Below are positions 56,950-64,000 of a stretch of DNA of 64,000 bases, one piece after another. The stretch spans positions 1-64,000 of the forward strand of contig CAKTZR010000008.1 of the NCBI GenBank assembly GCA_934636105.1, given 5' to 3'. This DNA is from an uncultured Clostridia bacterium. Its GTDB lineage: Bacteria; Bacillota; Clostridia; Christensenellales; Aristaeellaceae. Position numbers and translations under genes: made by a program. The notes beneath the pieces are model-generated. The model was not told the origin of the DNA. It saw only the letters and a list, made by a program, of their open reading frames with translations, and made no database searches. The stretch's first letter is position 1. Every line of letters begins with the position of its first letter.

Positions 56950-57822
56950 TTACACGCCCGTGCCGTCGAACGTCGGGATAAACGCGCCATCCGCCGAGCC
57001 AAGCTCCTGCCGATAGCCGTCCAGCCCGACGGCCTCCATATAGGCCAGCACACGGGCGTATTCCTTCTTTTTGATTTTCCTGTCCAATCCGGGGATGGTC
57101 AGCGCCCTGCCGCAAGGCGTGTACTGCCCCATCAGCGAAACGGGAATGCCGGGAAAATCGTCGCAGATCTGCTCCAGAATGCGGATGCTGTCCCCCGTCA
57201 TTCCCGGCAGAACGAGGTGACGAATCAGCGTGCCGCGCGTCATCATGCCGTTTGCATCATAAACGGGCGCGCCCGTCTGGCGCACCATCTCGGCAATCGC
57301 CGCATGCGCCACATCGGGATAATCCCGCGCGCCGGAGAGCATCGCCGCCATGTTCGGGTCGATGTATTTGTAATCCGGCAGATAGATATCCACTGCGCCC
57401 TCCAGCATGCGCAGGGTCTCCACGCTCTCATAGCCGCTGCTGTTGTAAACGATGGGCAGATTCGGCCTGTACAGCGCCAGCGCTTCGAGCACGGCGGGGA
57501 CAAAGTGCGCCGCCGTCACGAGGTTGATGTTGTGCGCGCCCTGCTCCTCCAGCTCGCGGAAGATTTCCGAAAGCCGCTTTGGCGTGACGATCTTTCCCTC
57601 GCCCTTCTGGCTGATGCTTTCATTCTGGCAGAACACGCACCGCAGCCCGCAGCCGGAAAAGAACACTGCGCCGCTGCCGTGCGTGCCGCTGATGCAGGGC
57701 TCCTCCCACATGTGCAGCGCCGCGCGCGCGATTTTGGGCAGCGTGCCCATGCGGCAGACGCCCGCGCCCGCTTCCTCCGTGCGCTCCGCCTTGCAGTTTC
57801 GGGGGCAAAGCGTGCAGATCAT
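56950..57822 (-). CDS. Radical SAM protein, PflA-like
   Basis: This 290-aa enzyme has the radical SAM motif CGLRCVFC (Cys58, Cys62, Cys65) and an N-terminal Cys group (Cys3, Cys6, Cys10, Cys23) that may bind a second cluster or zinc. It resembles PflA-like COG1313 proteins (VFFSGCGLRCVFCQN, LVTAAHFVPAVLEAL, SLMGQYTPC). Its ATG overlaps the ATP-grasp stop. No pyruvate formate-lyase is nearby, so its target is unknown. Confidence 0.88.
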   Translation of the reverse strand: MICTLCPRNCKAERTEEAGAGVCRMGTLPKIARAALHMWEEPCISGTHGSGAVFFSGCGLRCVFCQNESISQKGEGKIVTPKRLSEIFRELEEQGAHNINLVTAAHFVPAVLEALALYRPNLPIVYNSSGYESVETLRMLEGAVDIYLPDYKYIDPNMAAMLSGARDYPDVAHAAIAEMVRQTGAPVYDANGMMTRGTLIRHLVLPGMTGDSIRILEQICDDFPGIPVSLMGQYTPCGRALTIPGLDRKIKKKEYARVLAYMEAVGLDGYRQELGSADGAFIPTFDGTGV

Positions 57823-58823
57823 AGGTCGATGAACTCCTCAAACCGGGGCAGAATGCCGATGCCATCCGGGAAGTGTGCGGCAAACTGCGGAATCGCATGG
57901 CTGGGGAAGGAATTGCCCTCGATAAATACCGGGCCATCCGGCGTAATCGCCACGTCCCAGGCGACGAAGCGCACCTGCGGCACGACGTGCATCGCCTTCA
58001 GGCACATGGCCTTAACCTCCTCCCAATAGGGAATCTGCGTGCCGGGAATGCGCTTGCCCGTCATCGGGTGGAATTCATAAGCTTCGCCCGCCTTGTTCGC
58101 GCCCACGCCGCTGATGACGCCCGTATCCAGATTGATCGGCGCGGCCATGCCGCCGCAATCGACGTTATCCATCACCTTGCCGTTGCCGATGCGGATATAG
58201 GCGTAGACAATGCCCTCTTTCTTGTCGCCCAGCAGCGTTGCGACGCGGATGGTGTTGACCGAGGTCGGGCAGAGCGCGGCAATCGCCTCATGCTGAATCA
58301 CCTTGTCCTCCACAATGCCGATGCCCGCCGCCTTGAGCCGCTCATAGAGCGCATGCACGTCCTTGTAATCCTCCGGCGTGCATTTGAGAATGCCCTGTCC
58401 GCTCGAGCCGTCGATCGGCTTGCAGATGATGTCGCCGCGCCCCTGCACAAACTCGGCGAACTGCGCTTCCGTCGCGCTGGCGAAATTGAGCCATTCGCGC
58501 TTCACCTGCTCATGAAAGAGCTGGTTGAACTCGGTCTTGTTATCGAAGAAATGCCAGAACTTTTTGTCGTTCATCCGCGCAACGATGCTGTTGGAAATGC
58601 CGCGCGTGATCTGCGTGGCGCGCTGCGCGTCGTTCAGGCGGTACATCTCCGCGATTTTATAATCGACATAGCCCGCGTTGTACTTGGCGGCGCACTTGGC
58701 CATGTCGGCCATCAGCCAGACGCGGCTCTTGCCCGTCTTCTTGTGCAGCATGTCGGCGGTTTTGAACATTGCGCGGTAATCCATCTTACGGGCGCGCTTA
58801 AGCGCATAGGATAGCTTTCCCAT
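57819..58823 (-). CDS. Sugar-transfer-associated ATP-grasp protein
   Basis: This 334-aa protein has an ATP-grasp core of the sugar-transfer-associated type: IICKPIDGSSGQGILKC, DKVIQHEAIAALCPTSVNTI, then FVAWDVAITPDGPVFIEGNS. The helical N-terminus (MGKLSYALKRARKMDYRAMF) is typical. These ligases are predicted to join amino acids or acids to sugars or peptides; the substrate is unknown. The start at 58823 has GAGGGG 6 nt upstream. It is the first gene of the operon with the radical SAM protein and the DUF1015 protein. Confidence 0.8.
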   Translation of the reverse strand: MGKLSYALKRARKMDYRAMFKTADMLHKKTGKSRVWLMADMAKCAAKYNAGYVDYKIAEMYRLNDAQRATQITRGISNSIVARMNDKKFWHFFDNKTEFNQLFHEQVKREWLNFASATEAQFAEFVQGRGDIICKPIDGSSGQGILKCTPEDYKDVHALYERLKAAGIGIVEDKVIQHEAIAALCPTSVNTIRVATLLGDKKEGIVYAYIRIGNGKVMDNVDCGGMAAPINLDTGVISGVGANKAGEAYEFHPMTGKRIPGTQIPYWEEVKAMCLKAMHVVPQVRFVAWDVAITPDGPVFIEGNSFPSHAIPQFAAHFPDGIGILPRFEEFIDL

Positions 58824-58861
58824 GATTGACCCCTCTCGTTTTCTATGTTCTCTTTGGGGAA

Positions 58862-58919
58862 ACGTTTGGGACGCCGTCCCAAACCCTGCCAGGAACCTGA
58901 GGTTCTTGGATTTCCCGCT
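58862..58919. repeat. Short modular hairpin repeat in the ATP-grasp leader
   Basis: TTTGGGACGCCGTCCCAAA (58865-58883) and CCAGGAACCTGAGGTTCTTGG (58889-58909) are adjacent hairpins, followed by ATTTCCCGC. The copy at 8627-8708 has the same middle hairpin with GAAACC/GGTTTC in place of GGAACC/GGTTCT. It is transcribed in the leader of the ATP-grasp gene and starts about 40 bp from its start codon. Confidence 0.7.
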
Positions 58920-58983
58920 TATTATAATCGTGTTTCGCGGTTTGAAAACGCTAAAAGCCATACGGGCGCATTTTCATGCTCTG

Positions 58984-59012
58984 ATTATATTCCATTTGGC
59001 GCTTTTTGGCAA
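58984..59012 (-). promoter_or_regulatory. Promoter of the ATP-grasp operon
   Basis: TTGCCA (59012-59007) and perfect TATAAT (58989-58984) with a 17-bp spacer on the minus strand. The leader, about 155 nt, includes the hairpin repeat. Confidence 0.85.
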
Positions 59013-59049
59013 CTCCTTCAGGTTGTTCCCTGAAAGAACAAACTTAGGG

Positions 59050-59083
59050 AAAAGAAAAGGAACCGCGGTTGACGCACGGTTCC
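59050..59083 (-). terminator. Terminator of the carbohydrate operon
   Basis: GGAACCG pairs with CGGTTCC around an 11-nt loop, followed by TTTTCTTTT on the transcribed strand, 64 bp past the SelA-like stop. Confidence 0.85.
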
Positions 59084-59146
59084 ATCAATGTGATGTCAGG
59101 AATCTTTTACACAATCCAAACTCAAGCGTTGATCGGATTCATCCTC

Positions 59147-60259
59147 TCAATCGGCCGCAAATCCTTTTATCGCTTTCAGCGCCTCGCACACCGTTCCGCA
59201 TTCCTCATCCGTCAAGTTCTGCGGGCTGAGATAGATCGCGTTCTGCGGCTTATCCATGCCGATAAAGATATGCTGTTCGCGCATGCGGCGAACGATATCT
59301 TCCGGGGTGCAGGGCGGCGCGACATGCGCAAACGCGCGGGGGTAGCTCTGCCCCACCGAACCATGATCCACCCGATACGGCGCAAAAAGCGGATTCTCCT
59401 GCATCGCGGAAAGCATGCGCTCCACGCGCTCGTCCATCTTGGCGTTCCACGCCGTCCAATCTGTCGCCATAAAGTTTTTGACCGCGACATACAAGCCGAT
59501 CATGCTCTCCTTCGTCGCTTTGGCGCTGCGGCATACGCCGTGCATCGGCGCGCCAAAGCGGCGGCAGTCTTCGATATAACGCTGTTTACCCAGAATCAGA
59601 CCGCTGGCCTGCGGGCCGCGGAGCGTTTTGCCGCCGCTGAAAACAACCATATCCGCTCCCTCGTCGGTGTAACGCCACAGGTTTTCCACCGGCGGGAGCT
59701 GCGCGGCCGCGTCAACAATCACGGGAACGCCATGCGCGTGCGCAATTTCCACCACTGTTTTCAGCGGCAGCGCGGCCGACGCATAATGGTCCACCGGGCA
59801 GAAGAACACGGCCGCCGTGTGTTCGTCAAAGCTGCCTTCCAAATCAAACAGCAGCGCTTCGTCCGCATCGCCGATGATTTTGAGCTTTGCGCCCGCCGCT
59901 TCCAGCGCCTTGTCGTAGCAATTATGCTGGCTGTGCAGCACGATGATTTCGTTCGGATGGCCTTTCGTATCCGGCAGATATCGATAGATATAGTCGCTTC
60001 CGCGCGCCAGACAGACCGCAGCGCAGAGTTGGAGCGCGCCCGCCGCACAGTTGGCAATATAAGCGGCTTCATTGTGCGTCATTTCCGCGATTCGGTCGCC
60101 CAGATTGGCTTGCAGCGCCGGAATATCCGTAAAGCACTCCGCCATCTGGTTCATGGCTTCAATCGTGCTTTCTTCCATGCGGCTGGCGCCGTAAAGCGTA
60201 ATGGTATCGTGCGCGTTGATATATGGCACGACGCCCAGTTCATCCAGAATGTTTTTCAT
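59147..60259 (-). CDS. SelA-like PLP-dependent enzyme
   Basis: This 370-aa fold-type I PLP protein is related to the SelA/D-glucosaminate-6-phosphate ammonia-lyase family. VVFSGGKTLRGPQASGLI gives PLP Lys211, and VIVDAAAQLPP gives the Asp that holds PLP nitrogen. MEESTIEAMNQMAECFTDIP is the usual N-terminal part. It is shorter than SelA (about 460 aa) and the operon is catabolic, so it is probably a lyase of an amino or keto sugar rather than a Sec enzyme. It starts overlapping the upstream gene by 4 bp. Confidence 0.8.
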   Translation of the reverse strand: MKNILDELGVVPYINAHDTITLYGASRMEESTIEAMNQMAECFTDIPALQANLGDRIAEMTHNEAAYIANCAAGALQLCAAVCLARGSDYIYRYLPDTKGHPNEIIVLHSQHNCYDKALEAAGAKLKIIGDADEALLFDLEGSFDEHTAAVFFCPVDHYASAALPLKTVVEIAHAHGVPVIVDAAAQLPPVENLWRYTDEGADMVVFSGGKTLRGPQASGLILGKQRYIEDCRRFGAPMHGVCRSAKATKESMIGLYVAVKNFMATDWTAWNAKMDERVERMLSAMQENPLFAPYRVDHGSVGQSYPRAFAHVAPPCTPEDIVRRMREQHIFIGMDKPQNAIYLSPQNLTDEECGTVCEALKAIKGFAAD

Positions 60260-61239
60260 GCGTTTCCCTCCGGGAAAAAGCGGCGCATCGTGTCCTCCAT
60301 GATCGCGGCGCAGGTGATCGTCGTTTCCGGCGGCACAACGTCGCTGGTCGTTCGGCCTGCCAAAAGCGCATCGCGAACCGCCTCAATCTGCCAGATAAAG
60401 CCCTTGGGCAGTTCAAAGCTGTCATGCAGCCGTTCCGTCTGCACCCCGTTTTCGTAGAGCACGGCGTCGTTGCCCAGATAGAATCTCGGCAATTCGATGC
60501 GCCCTTTGTCGCCCAAAATGGTCATCATGCAGGGCGCGTCGCAGGTAATCCCCATGCGCAGCGTCGCCAGCACGTCGTTGGGATAGCGCAGCGTGAGTAC
60601 GGATTGCGCATCCACGCCCGGCGCATAGGGCGCGGCAAAGCCGGCCCATTCCTGCGGTTCAGCCATCGCAAAATACGACGCCATTTCAATCGTATATACG
60701 CCCAGATCGTACATCGCGCCGCCGCCAAGCCCGGCTTCCACGAGCCGCGGCTTCGGGCTTTTTTCATCGACCGCGAAGGAAAAAATGCCGTCAATCATCT
60801 TCACTTTGCCGATGCGCCCGGCCTCAATCCACGCTCTGGCCTGCCGGATGTTGGGCAGGAAACGGCTCCACATGCCCTCCATGGCGAACAAGCCGCGGGC
60901 CTTCGCCGTGTCAAAGATATCCCGCGCCTGGGCGGCGGTCATGGTCATCGGCTTTTCGCTTAAAATCGGTTTGCCTGCCCGAAGCGCCGCCATGCAGTTT
61001 TCGTAATGAAACGGATGCGGCGTTGCGACATAAACGATGTCGATCCGTGGATCAAGCGCCATCTGCGTCGGGTTTTCATACACCCGGTCAACGCCGTTTT
61101 CCGCAGCGAATTTCTGCCCTTTCTCCGCGCTTCGCGAGGAAATTCCCGCCGCGCGCACGCCCGGCACCATCGCGCAGGCGCGGGCAAAACGGGAAGCGAT
61201 GCTGCCCGTGCCCACAAGGCCAAACCCGATTTCCTTCAT
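60256..61239 (-). CDS. Gfo/Idh/MocA family oxidoreductase
   Basis: This 327-aa NAD(P)-dependent enzyme starts MKEIGFGLVGTGSIASRFAR (GxGxxA Rossmann) and has the catalytic EKP at 95-97 (KPILSEKPMTMT). The start at 61239 has GGGGG about 9 nt upstream; an ATG three codons earlier is too close to it. It is fourth in the operon. Gfo/Idh enzymes oxidise or reduce a sugar C-OH; the exact substrate is unknown. Confidence 0.9.
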   Translation of the reverse strand: MKEIGFGLVGTGSIASRFARACAMVPGVRAAGISSRSAEKGQKFAAENGVDRVYENPTQMALDPRIDIVYVATPHPFHYENCMAALRAGKPILSEKPMTMTAAQARDIFDTAKARGLFAMEGMWSRFLPNIRQARAWIEAGRIGKVKMIDGIFSFAVDEKSPKPRLVEAGLGGGAMYDLGVYTIEMASYFAMAEPQEWAGFAAPYAPGVDAQSVLTLRYPNDVLATLRMGITCDAPCMMTILGDKGRIELPRFYLGNDAVLYENGVQTERLHDSFELPKGFIWQIEAVRDALLAGRTTSDVVPPETTITCAAIMEDTMRRFFPEGNA

Positions 61240-61260
61240 GGGTGACATCCCCCTTTCGCG

Positions 61261-62403
61261 TTAAAACGCCAGCTCAGCCTCCGGCTCGGAAAGGCCGTAA
61301 TCCGCGCCCATATAGCCTCTCGGGAGCGCCGCCGGGCGTTCAAACGTCGTCTGCATGGTGTAAACCGTACCCGTTCTGCCGCTTTCCACCGCGCCGCTGA
61401 GCATTTCCAGCGCGTGGCAGGCCAAATCCGAATGGGTGCGCGGCTTGCGCCCCTTGCGCAGCGACCACGCCATTTCCGCCACGCCGATGCCGCGATCGTC
61501 GCCGTCGTAAGCATGGGTATGCGGGAAAACATACGGTTCCGTCTGTCCCTTGGCCAGCACGCGAACCTCGCCGCCGAAGAAATTCGGGTCGGGCAGATAA
61601 ACGATGCCCTGCGTGCCATACAGAATCAGCTGCGGTTTTTCGCAGCGAATACTCGCGGAATTAAAGTGCAGGCTGCCCACCGCGCCGCCCGCAAATTGAA
61701 CCGTCGCGGCCAGCAGCGTTTCGGCCGTGATGGTATACGGCTCGCCGAAATGGCCGCGCGAGGTAAAGAAATGCGTGCGCTCGGGCTGATACGTCTGCGA
61801 CATGCCGCTGACCTTTGCTGCCGGGCCAAGAATGCTCAGCAGCGCCGTTGCGTAATAAATGCCCACGTCGATGCCGATGCCGCCGCCCTGCGCAATCGTA
61901 TACGGGAATTTTTCAGCCAGCAGACCCGCATCGCGCTGCAAAACCGCCACGCAGGAGGTGATGTCGCCGACAATGCCGCTGTCCACAATCGCGCGCGCCG
62001 TCTGTACGCCCGCGCCGAGGAACGTATCCGGCGCGGCGCAGAGCAGCAGCCCCTTCTCTTTCGCCAGCGCGGCCAGCTCGCGCGCCTGATCCGGCTGCAC
62101 GCAGAGCACCTTTTCGGTATACACATGCTTGCCATGCTCCAGCAGCGCGCGAATCACGCCGTAATGCGCGGCAGGCGGCGTCAGATTGACCACCAATTCG
62201 ATGCTCTCATCCGCCATGATTTCTTCCATCGTCATCACCGGCAGATGATACCGCTGCGAAACCGCCTGCGCCAGCTTCTCATTCAAATCACAGCAGGCGG
62301 CCACCTCCAGAATGGAAAAACGGCGGGTCATGTTTTCAAAGTAGATACCGCTGATTGCGCCGCAGCCGATCACCGCCACGCGCACGGGTTTGATTGCTTC
62401 CAT
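61261..62403 (-). CDS. Gfo/Idh/MocA family oxidoreductase
   Basis: This 380-aa protein starts MEAIKPVRVAVIGCGAISGI (Rossmann) and has the active-site region HGKHVYTEKVLCVQPDQARE, with EKV in place of the usual EKP; the Lys is kept. The C-terminal beta domain has LLAATVQFAGGAVGSLHFNS. It is a second oxidoreductase of different length in the same operon, so the two may act in sequence on one sugar. Confidence 0.9.
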   Translation of the reverse strand: MEAIKPVRVAVIGCGAISGIYFENMTRRFSILEVAACCDLNEKLAQAVSQRYHLPVMTMEEIMADESIELVVNLTPPAAHYGVIRALLEHGKHVYTEKVLCVQPDQARELAALAKEKGLLLCAAPDTFLGAGVQTARAIVDSGIVGDITSCVAVLQRDAGLLAEKFPYTIAQGGGIGIDVGIYYATALLSILGPAAKVSGMSQTYQPERTHFFTSRGHFGEPYTITAETLLAATVQFAGGAVGSLHFNSASIRCEKPQLILYGTQGIVYLPDPNFFGGEVRVLAKGQTEPYVFPHTHAYDGDDRGIGVAEMAWSLRKGRKPRTHSDLACHALEMLSGAVESGRTGTVYTMQTTFERPAALPRGYMGADYGLSEPEAELAF

Positions 62404-62413
62404 TGCGTTTGCC

Positions 62414-63760
62414 TCACTCTATCGCGTTTTCCGTCATCACGCGGCCGTACAATTTGCCGCTCCGCTTGACAATGCGGCGCTGGGTGGCATAATCCACATA
62501 GACCAGCCCGAAACGGCTGGAATAGCCGCACGCCCATTCAAAATTATCCAGCAGCGACCAGCAGAAATAGCCCTCGACCGGCGCGCCCTTCTCTATGGCT
62601 TCGTGCATCGCGAGCAGATGGCGGCGCAGATAGTCGCAGCGCGCGCCGTCGTCCACCTCGCCGGAGAGCGAAACGACATCCGGGTAAGACGCGCCGTTTT
62701 CCGTCACGATGATTTTCTCCACGCCATACTCGTTTTTCATGCGCAGCAGCATGTTGGCAAAGCCGTTTTCGGTGATCGGCCAGTTTCGATCCGTCACCGG
62801 CATGTTCTTCGGGTTTTCAATCGCAAAGCGGATCGGCCAGCGGCCCGGCGCATCCTTGACCCAGAAATCATTGTAATAATTCAGGCCGACGAAATCGAGT
62901 TTCTGATTCATCAGCGCGAGGTCTTCGGGTTTGAACGTCGGCAGCACCACGCCCGCTTTTTGATACAGCTCCACCATATCCTGCGGATAGCGGCCGAGCA
63001 TAATCGGCTCAATGAACCAGCGGTTCAGATAGCCGTCCGCCCGGCGCGCCGCTTCGATATCCTCCGGCTTATCCGTCAGCGGCAAACGTCCCATCAAATT
63101 GAGCGCAATGCCGATTTCGCCGACCAGACCCGATTCGCGGAACGCTTTCACGACCAGCCCGTGGCCGACATACATGTGATAAGCCGCGCGCACCGCGACG
63201 GAGAAATCGTGCAGGCCCGGCGCCATGCGCCCTTCGTAGTGCCCCAGGAACGCCGCGCAATACGGCTCGTTGAGCGTGATAAAATGCTTCACCCGGCCGC
63301 CGAGGCGCTCAAAGATCAGCTTTGCATATGCCAGAAAAATCTCCGGCATTTCGTGGTTGGCCCAGCCGCCGATATCCTGAAGCGCCTGCGGCAGATCCCA
63401 GTGATAGAGCGTCACATACGGTTCAATGCCCGCTTCCAGCAGCGCATCCACCAGTTCGGAATAAAAGGCCATGCCCTTTTCATTAACCTCGCCGCGCCCC
63501 TGCGGCAGCACGCGCGGCCACGCGATGGAAAAACGATAGGCTTTTACGCCCATCCGGCGCATCAGCTCCACATCTTCGCGGAAAAGGTGATAATGGTCAC
63601 AGGCCACGTCGCCCGTGTCGCCATCCTGCACATTGCCGGGAATGGCGCAGTAGCGATCCCAAATGGATTCGCCGCGTCCGTCCTCCCGCGCCGCGCCCTC
63701 GATCTGATAAGACGCCGTCGCCACGCCCCAGACGAAGTCCTTGGGGAATTGCTTACTCAT
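62414..63760 (-). CDS. Glycoside hydrolase family 1 (beta-glucosidase/6-phospho-beta-glucosidase type)
   Basis: This 448-aa TIM-barrel enzyme has FPKDFVWGVATASYQIEGAA at its N-terminus, acid/base Glu165 in TLNEPY and nucleophile Glu354 in IIVTENGAS, both GH1 catalytic residues. The length is standard. The start at 63760 has GGAGG 8 nt upstream. It overlaps the VOC gene stop. No PTS gene is in view, so a free or 6-phospho substrate cannot be decided from this window. Confidence 0.94.
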   Translation of the reverse strand: MSKQFPKDFVWGVATASYQIEGAAREDGRGESIWDRYCAIPGNVQDGDTGDVACDHYHLFREDVELMRRMGVKAYRFSIAWPRVLPQGRGEVNEKGMAFYSELVDALLEAGIEPYVTLYHWDLPQALQDIGGWANHEMPEIFLAYAKLIFERLGGRVKHFITLNEPYCAAFLGHYEGRMAPGLHDFSVAVRAAYHMYVGHGLVVKAFRESGLVGEIGIALNLMGRLPLTDKPEDIEAARRADGYLNRWFIEPIMLGRYPQDMVELYQKAGVVLPTFKPEDLALMNQKLDFVGLNYYNDFWVKDAPGRWPIRFAIENPKNMPVTDRNWPITENGFANMLLRMKNEYGVEKIIVTENGASYPDVVSLSGEVDDGARCDYLRRHLLAMHEAIEKGAPVEGYFCWSLLDNFEWACGYSSRFGLVYVDYATQRRIVKRSGKLYGRVMTENAIE

Positions 63761-64000
63761 GCGTTTCCTCCTTGGGCTTTTCATCGCGCTCAAGCAGCTC
63801 CACAAACATCTTGAGGCTGTCCGTCGCATCCAGGAAAGCATAGCGCCCGTCGCCGCGGCGGTATTCGCCGCGCTGCACCAGGTGCATGCCCCACTGCTCG
63901 CAGTTTTCGATGTTGACCTTCATCCCCTTGACGTTAAAGGCGAGATGGTGAATGCCTTCGCCGTGGGTTTCCAGGTATTCGCGCCATGCGCTGGGCGCTT
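63753..64000 (-). CDS. VOC-family protein, C-terminal fragment (window edge)
   Basis: The last 81 codons of a vicinal-oxygen-chelate family protein are visible: THGEGIHHLAFNVKGM with the metal-ligand His pair, the middle QWGMHLVQRGEYRRG and the late YAFLDATDSLKMFVELLE with the metal Glu. This resembles methylmalonyl-CoA epimerase or related lyase/epimerase members. The N-terminus lies beyond the right edge. Its stop overlaps the GH1 start by 8 bp. Confidence 0.85.
   Translation of the reverse strand, partial: APSAWREYLETHGEGIHHLAFNVKGMKVNIENCEQWGMHLVQRGEYRRGDGRYAFLDATDSLKMFVELLERDEKPKEETHE

Noticed and set aside
59147..60259. Selenocysteine synthase (selA) and a selenoprotein system
   Set aside because: It is about 90 residues shorter than SelA, lies in a sugar operon, and no selB, selD or tRNA-Sec is in the window.

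Overview
The window looks like a chromosomal core segment of a GC-rich Bacillota, most likely an uncultured gut Clostridia lineage (Christensenellales or Oscillospirales-like; this is inference, no 16S is present). The support is a Firmicutes-type S10-spc-alpha cluster with map, a KOW protein and infA, DapH (N-acetyl) lysine synthesis, PurF with a propeptide, whiA next to a Crh-like protein, a T-box in front of an archaeal-type proS, and strong TTGACA/TATAAT promoters with 17-bp spacers. Nearly every gene is on the minus strand. The only plus-strand genes are feoAB and a small XRE regulator. No rRNA, tRNA, CRISPR array, IS element or phage gene was seen.

Layout in coordinate order (transcription mostly right to left). 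1-3926: str operon, ybxF-rpsL-rpsG-fusA-tuf (tuf cut by the window edge), with its own promoter. 4054-5509: dapB-dapH. 5591-13331: purine operon purE-purF-purM-purN-GNAT-purH-purD. 13461-14894: a divergent GuaA-like protein whose glutaminase and XMP-binding landmarks are lost. 14992-30946: the complete S10-spc-alpha supercluster from rpsJ to rplQ behind one strong promoter and a hairpin-rich leader. Unusually long structured spacers precede rpsM, rplQ, rpsG and rpsL.

31352-34861: polar amino-acid ABC transporter (ATPase, binding protein, two permeases), in which 140-bp nested-palindrome repeats flank the binding-protein gene. 34964-37760: exported L,D-transpeptidase and a zinc-ribbon/peptidoglycan-binding membrane protein. 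37810-39990: DUF1836 regulator and a polytopic membrane protein. 40011-42140: FeoA-FeoB fusion. 42175-48409: three more large envelope membrane proteins, one broken by a single-base change in a G7 run. 48439-50225: T-box-controlled proS. 50244-52285: yugP-whiA-crh-like operon. 52338-53556: an AT-richer divergent pair (exported protein and XRE regulator). 53630-55501: pyruvate kinase. 55702-59012: ATP-grasp, radical SAM and DUF1015 operon. 59050-64000: a carbohydrate operon (VOC protein, GH1 glycosidase, two Gfo/Idh oxidoreductases, SelA-like PLP enzyme), open at the right edge.

The most unusual items are the GuaA-like protein without XMP or glutaminase residues, the frameshifted membrane gene, two families of modular palindromic repeats with covarying arms, natural Arg at S12 position 88, the structured r-protein leaders, the Crh-like protein with Met in place of the phosphorylatable His, and the GH1/Gfo-Idh/SelA-like operon.
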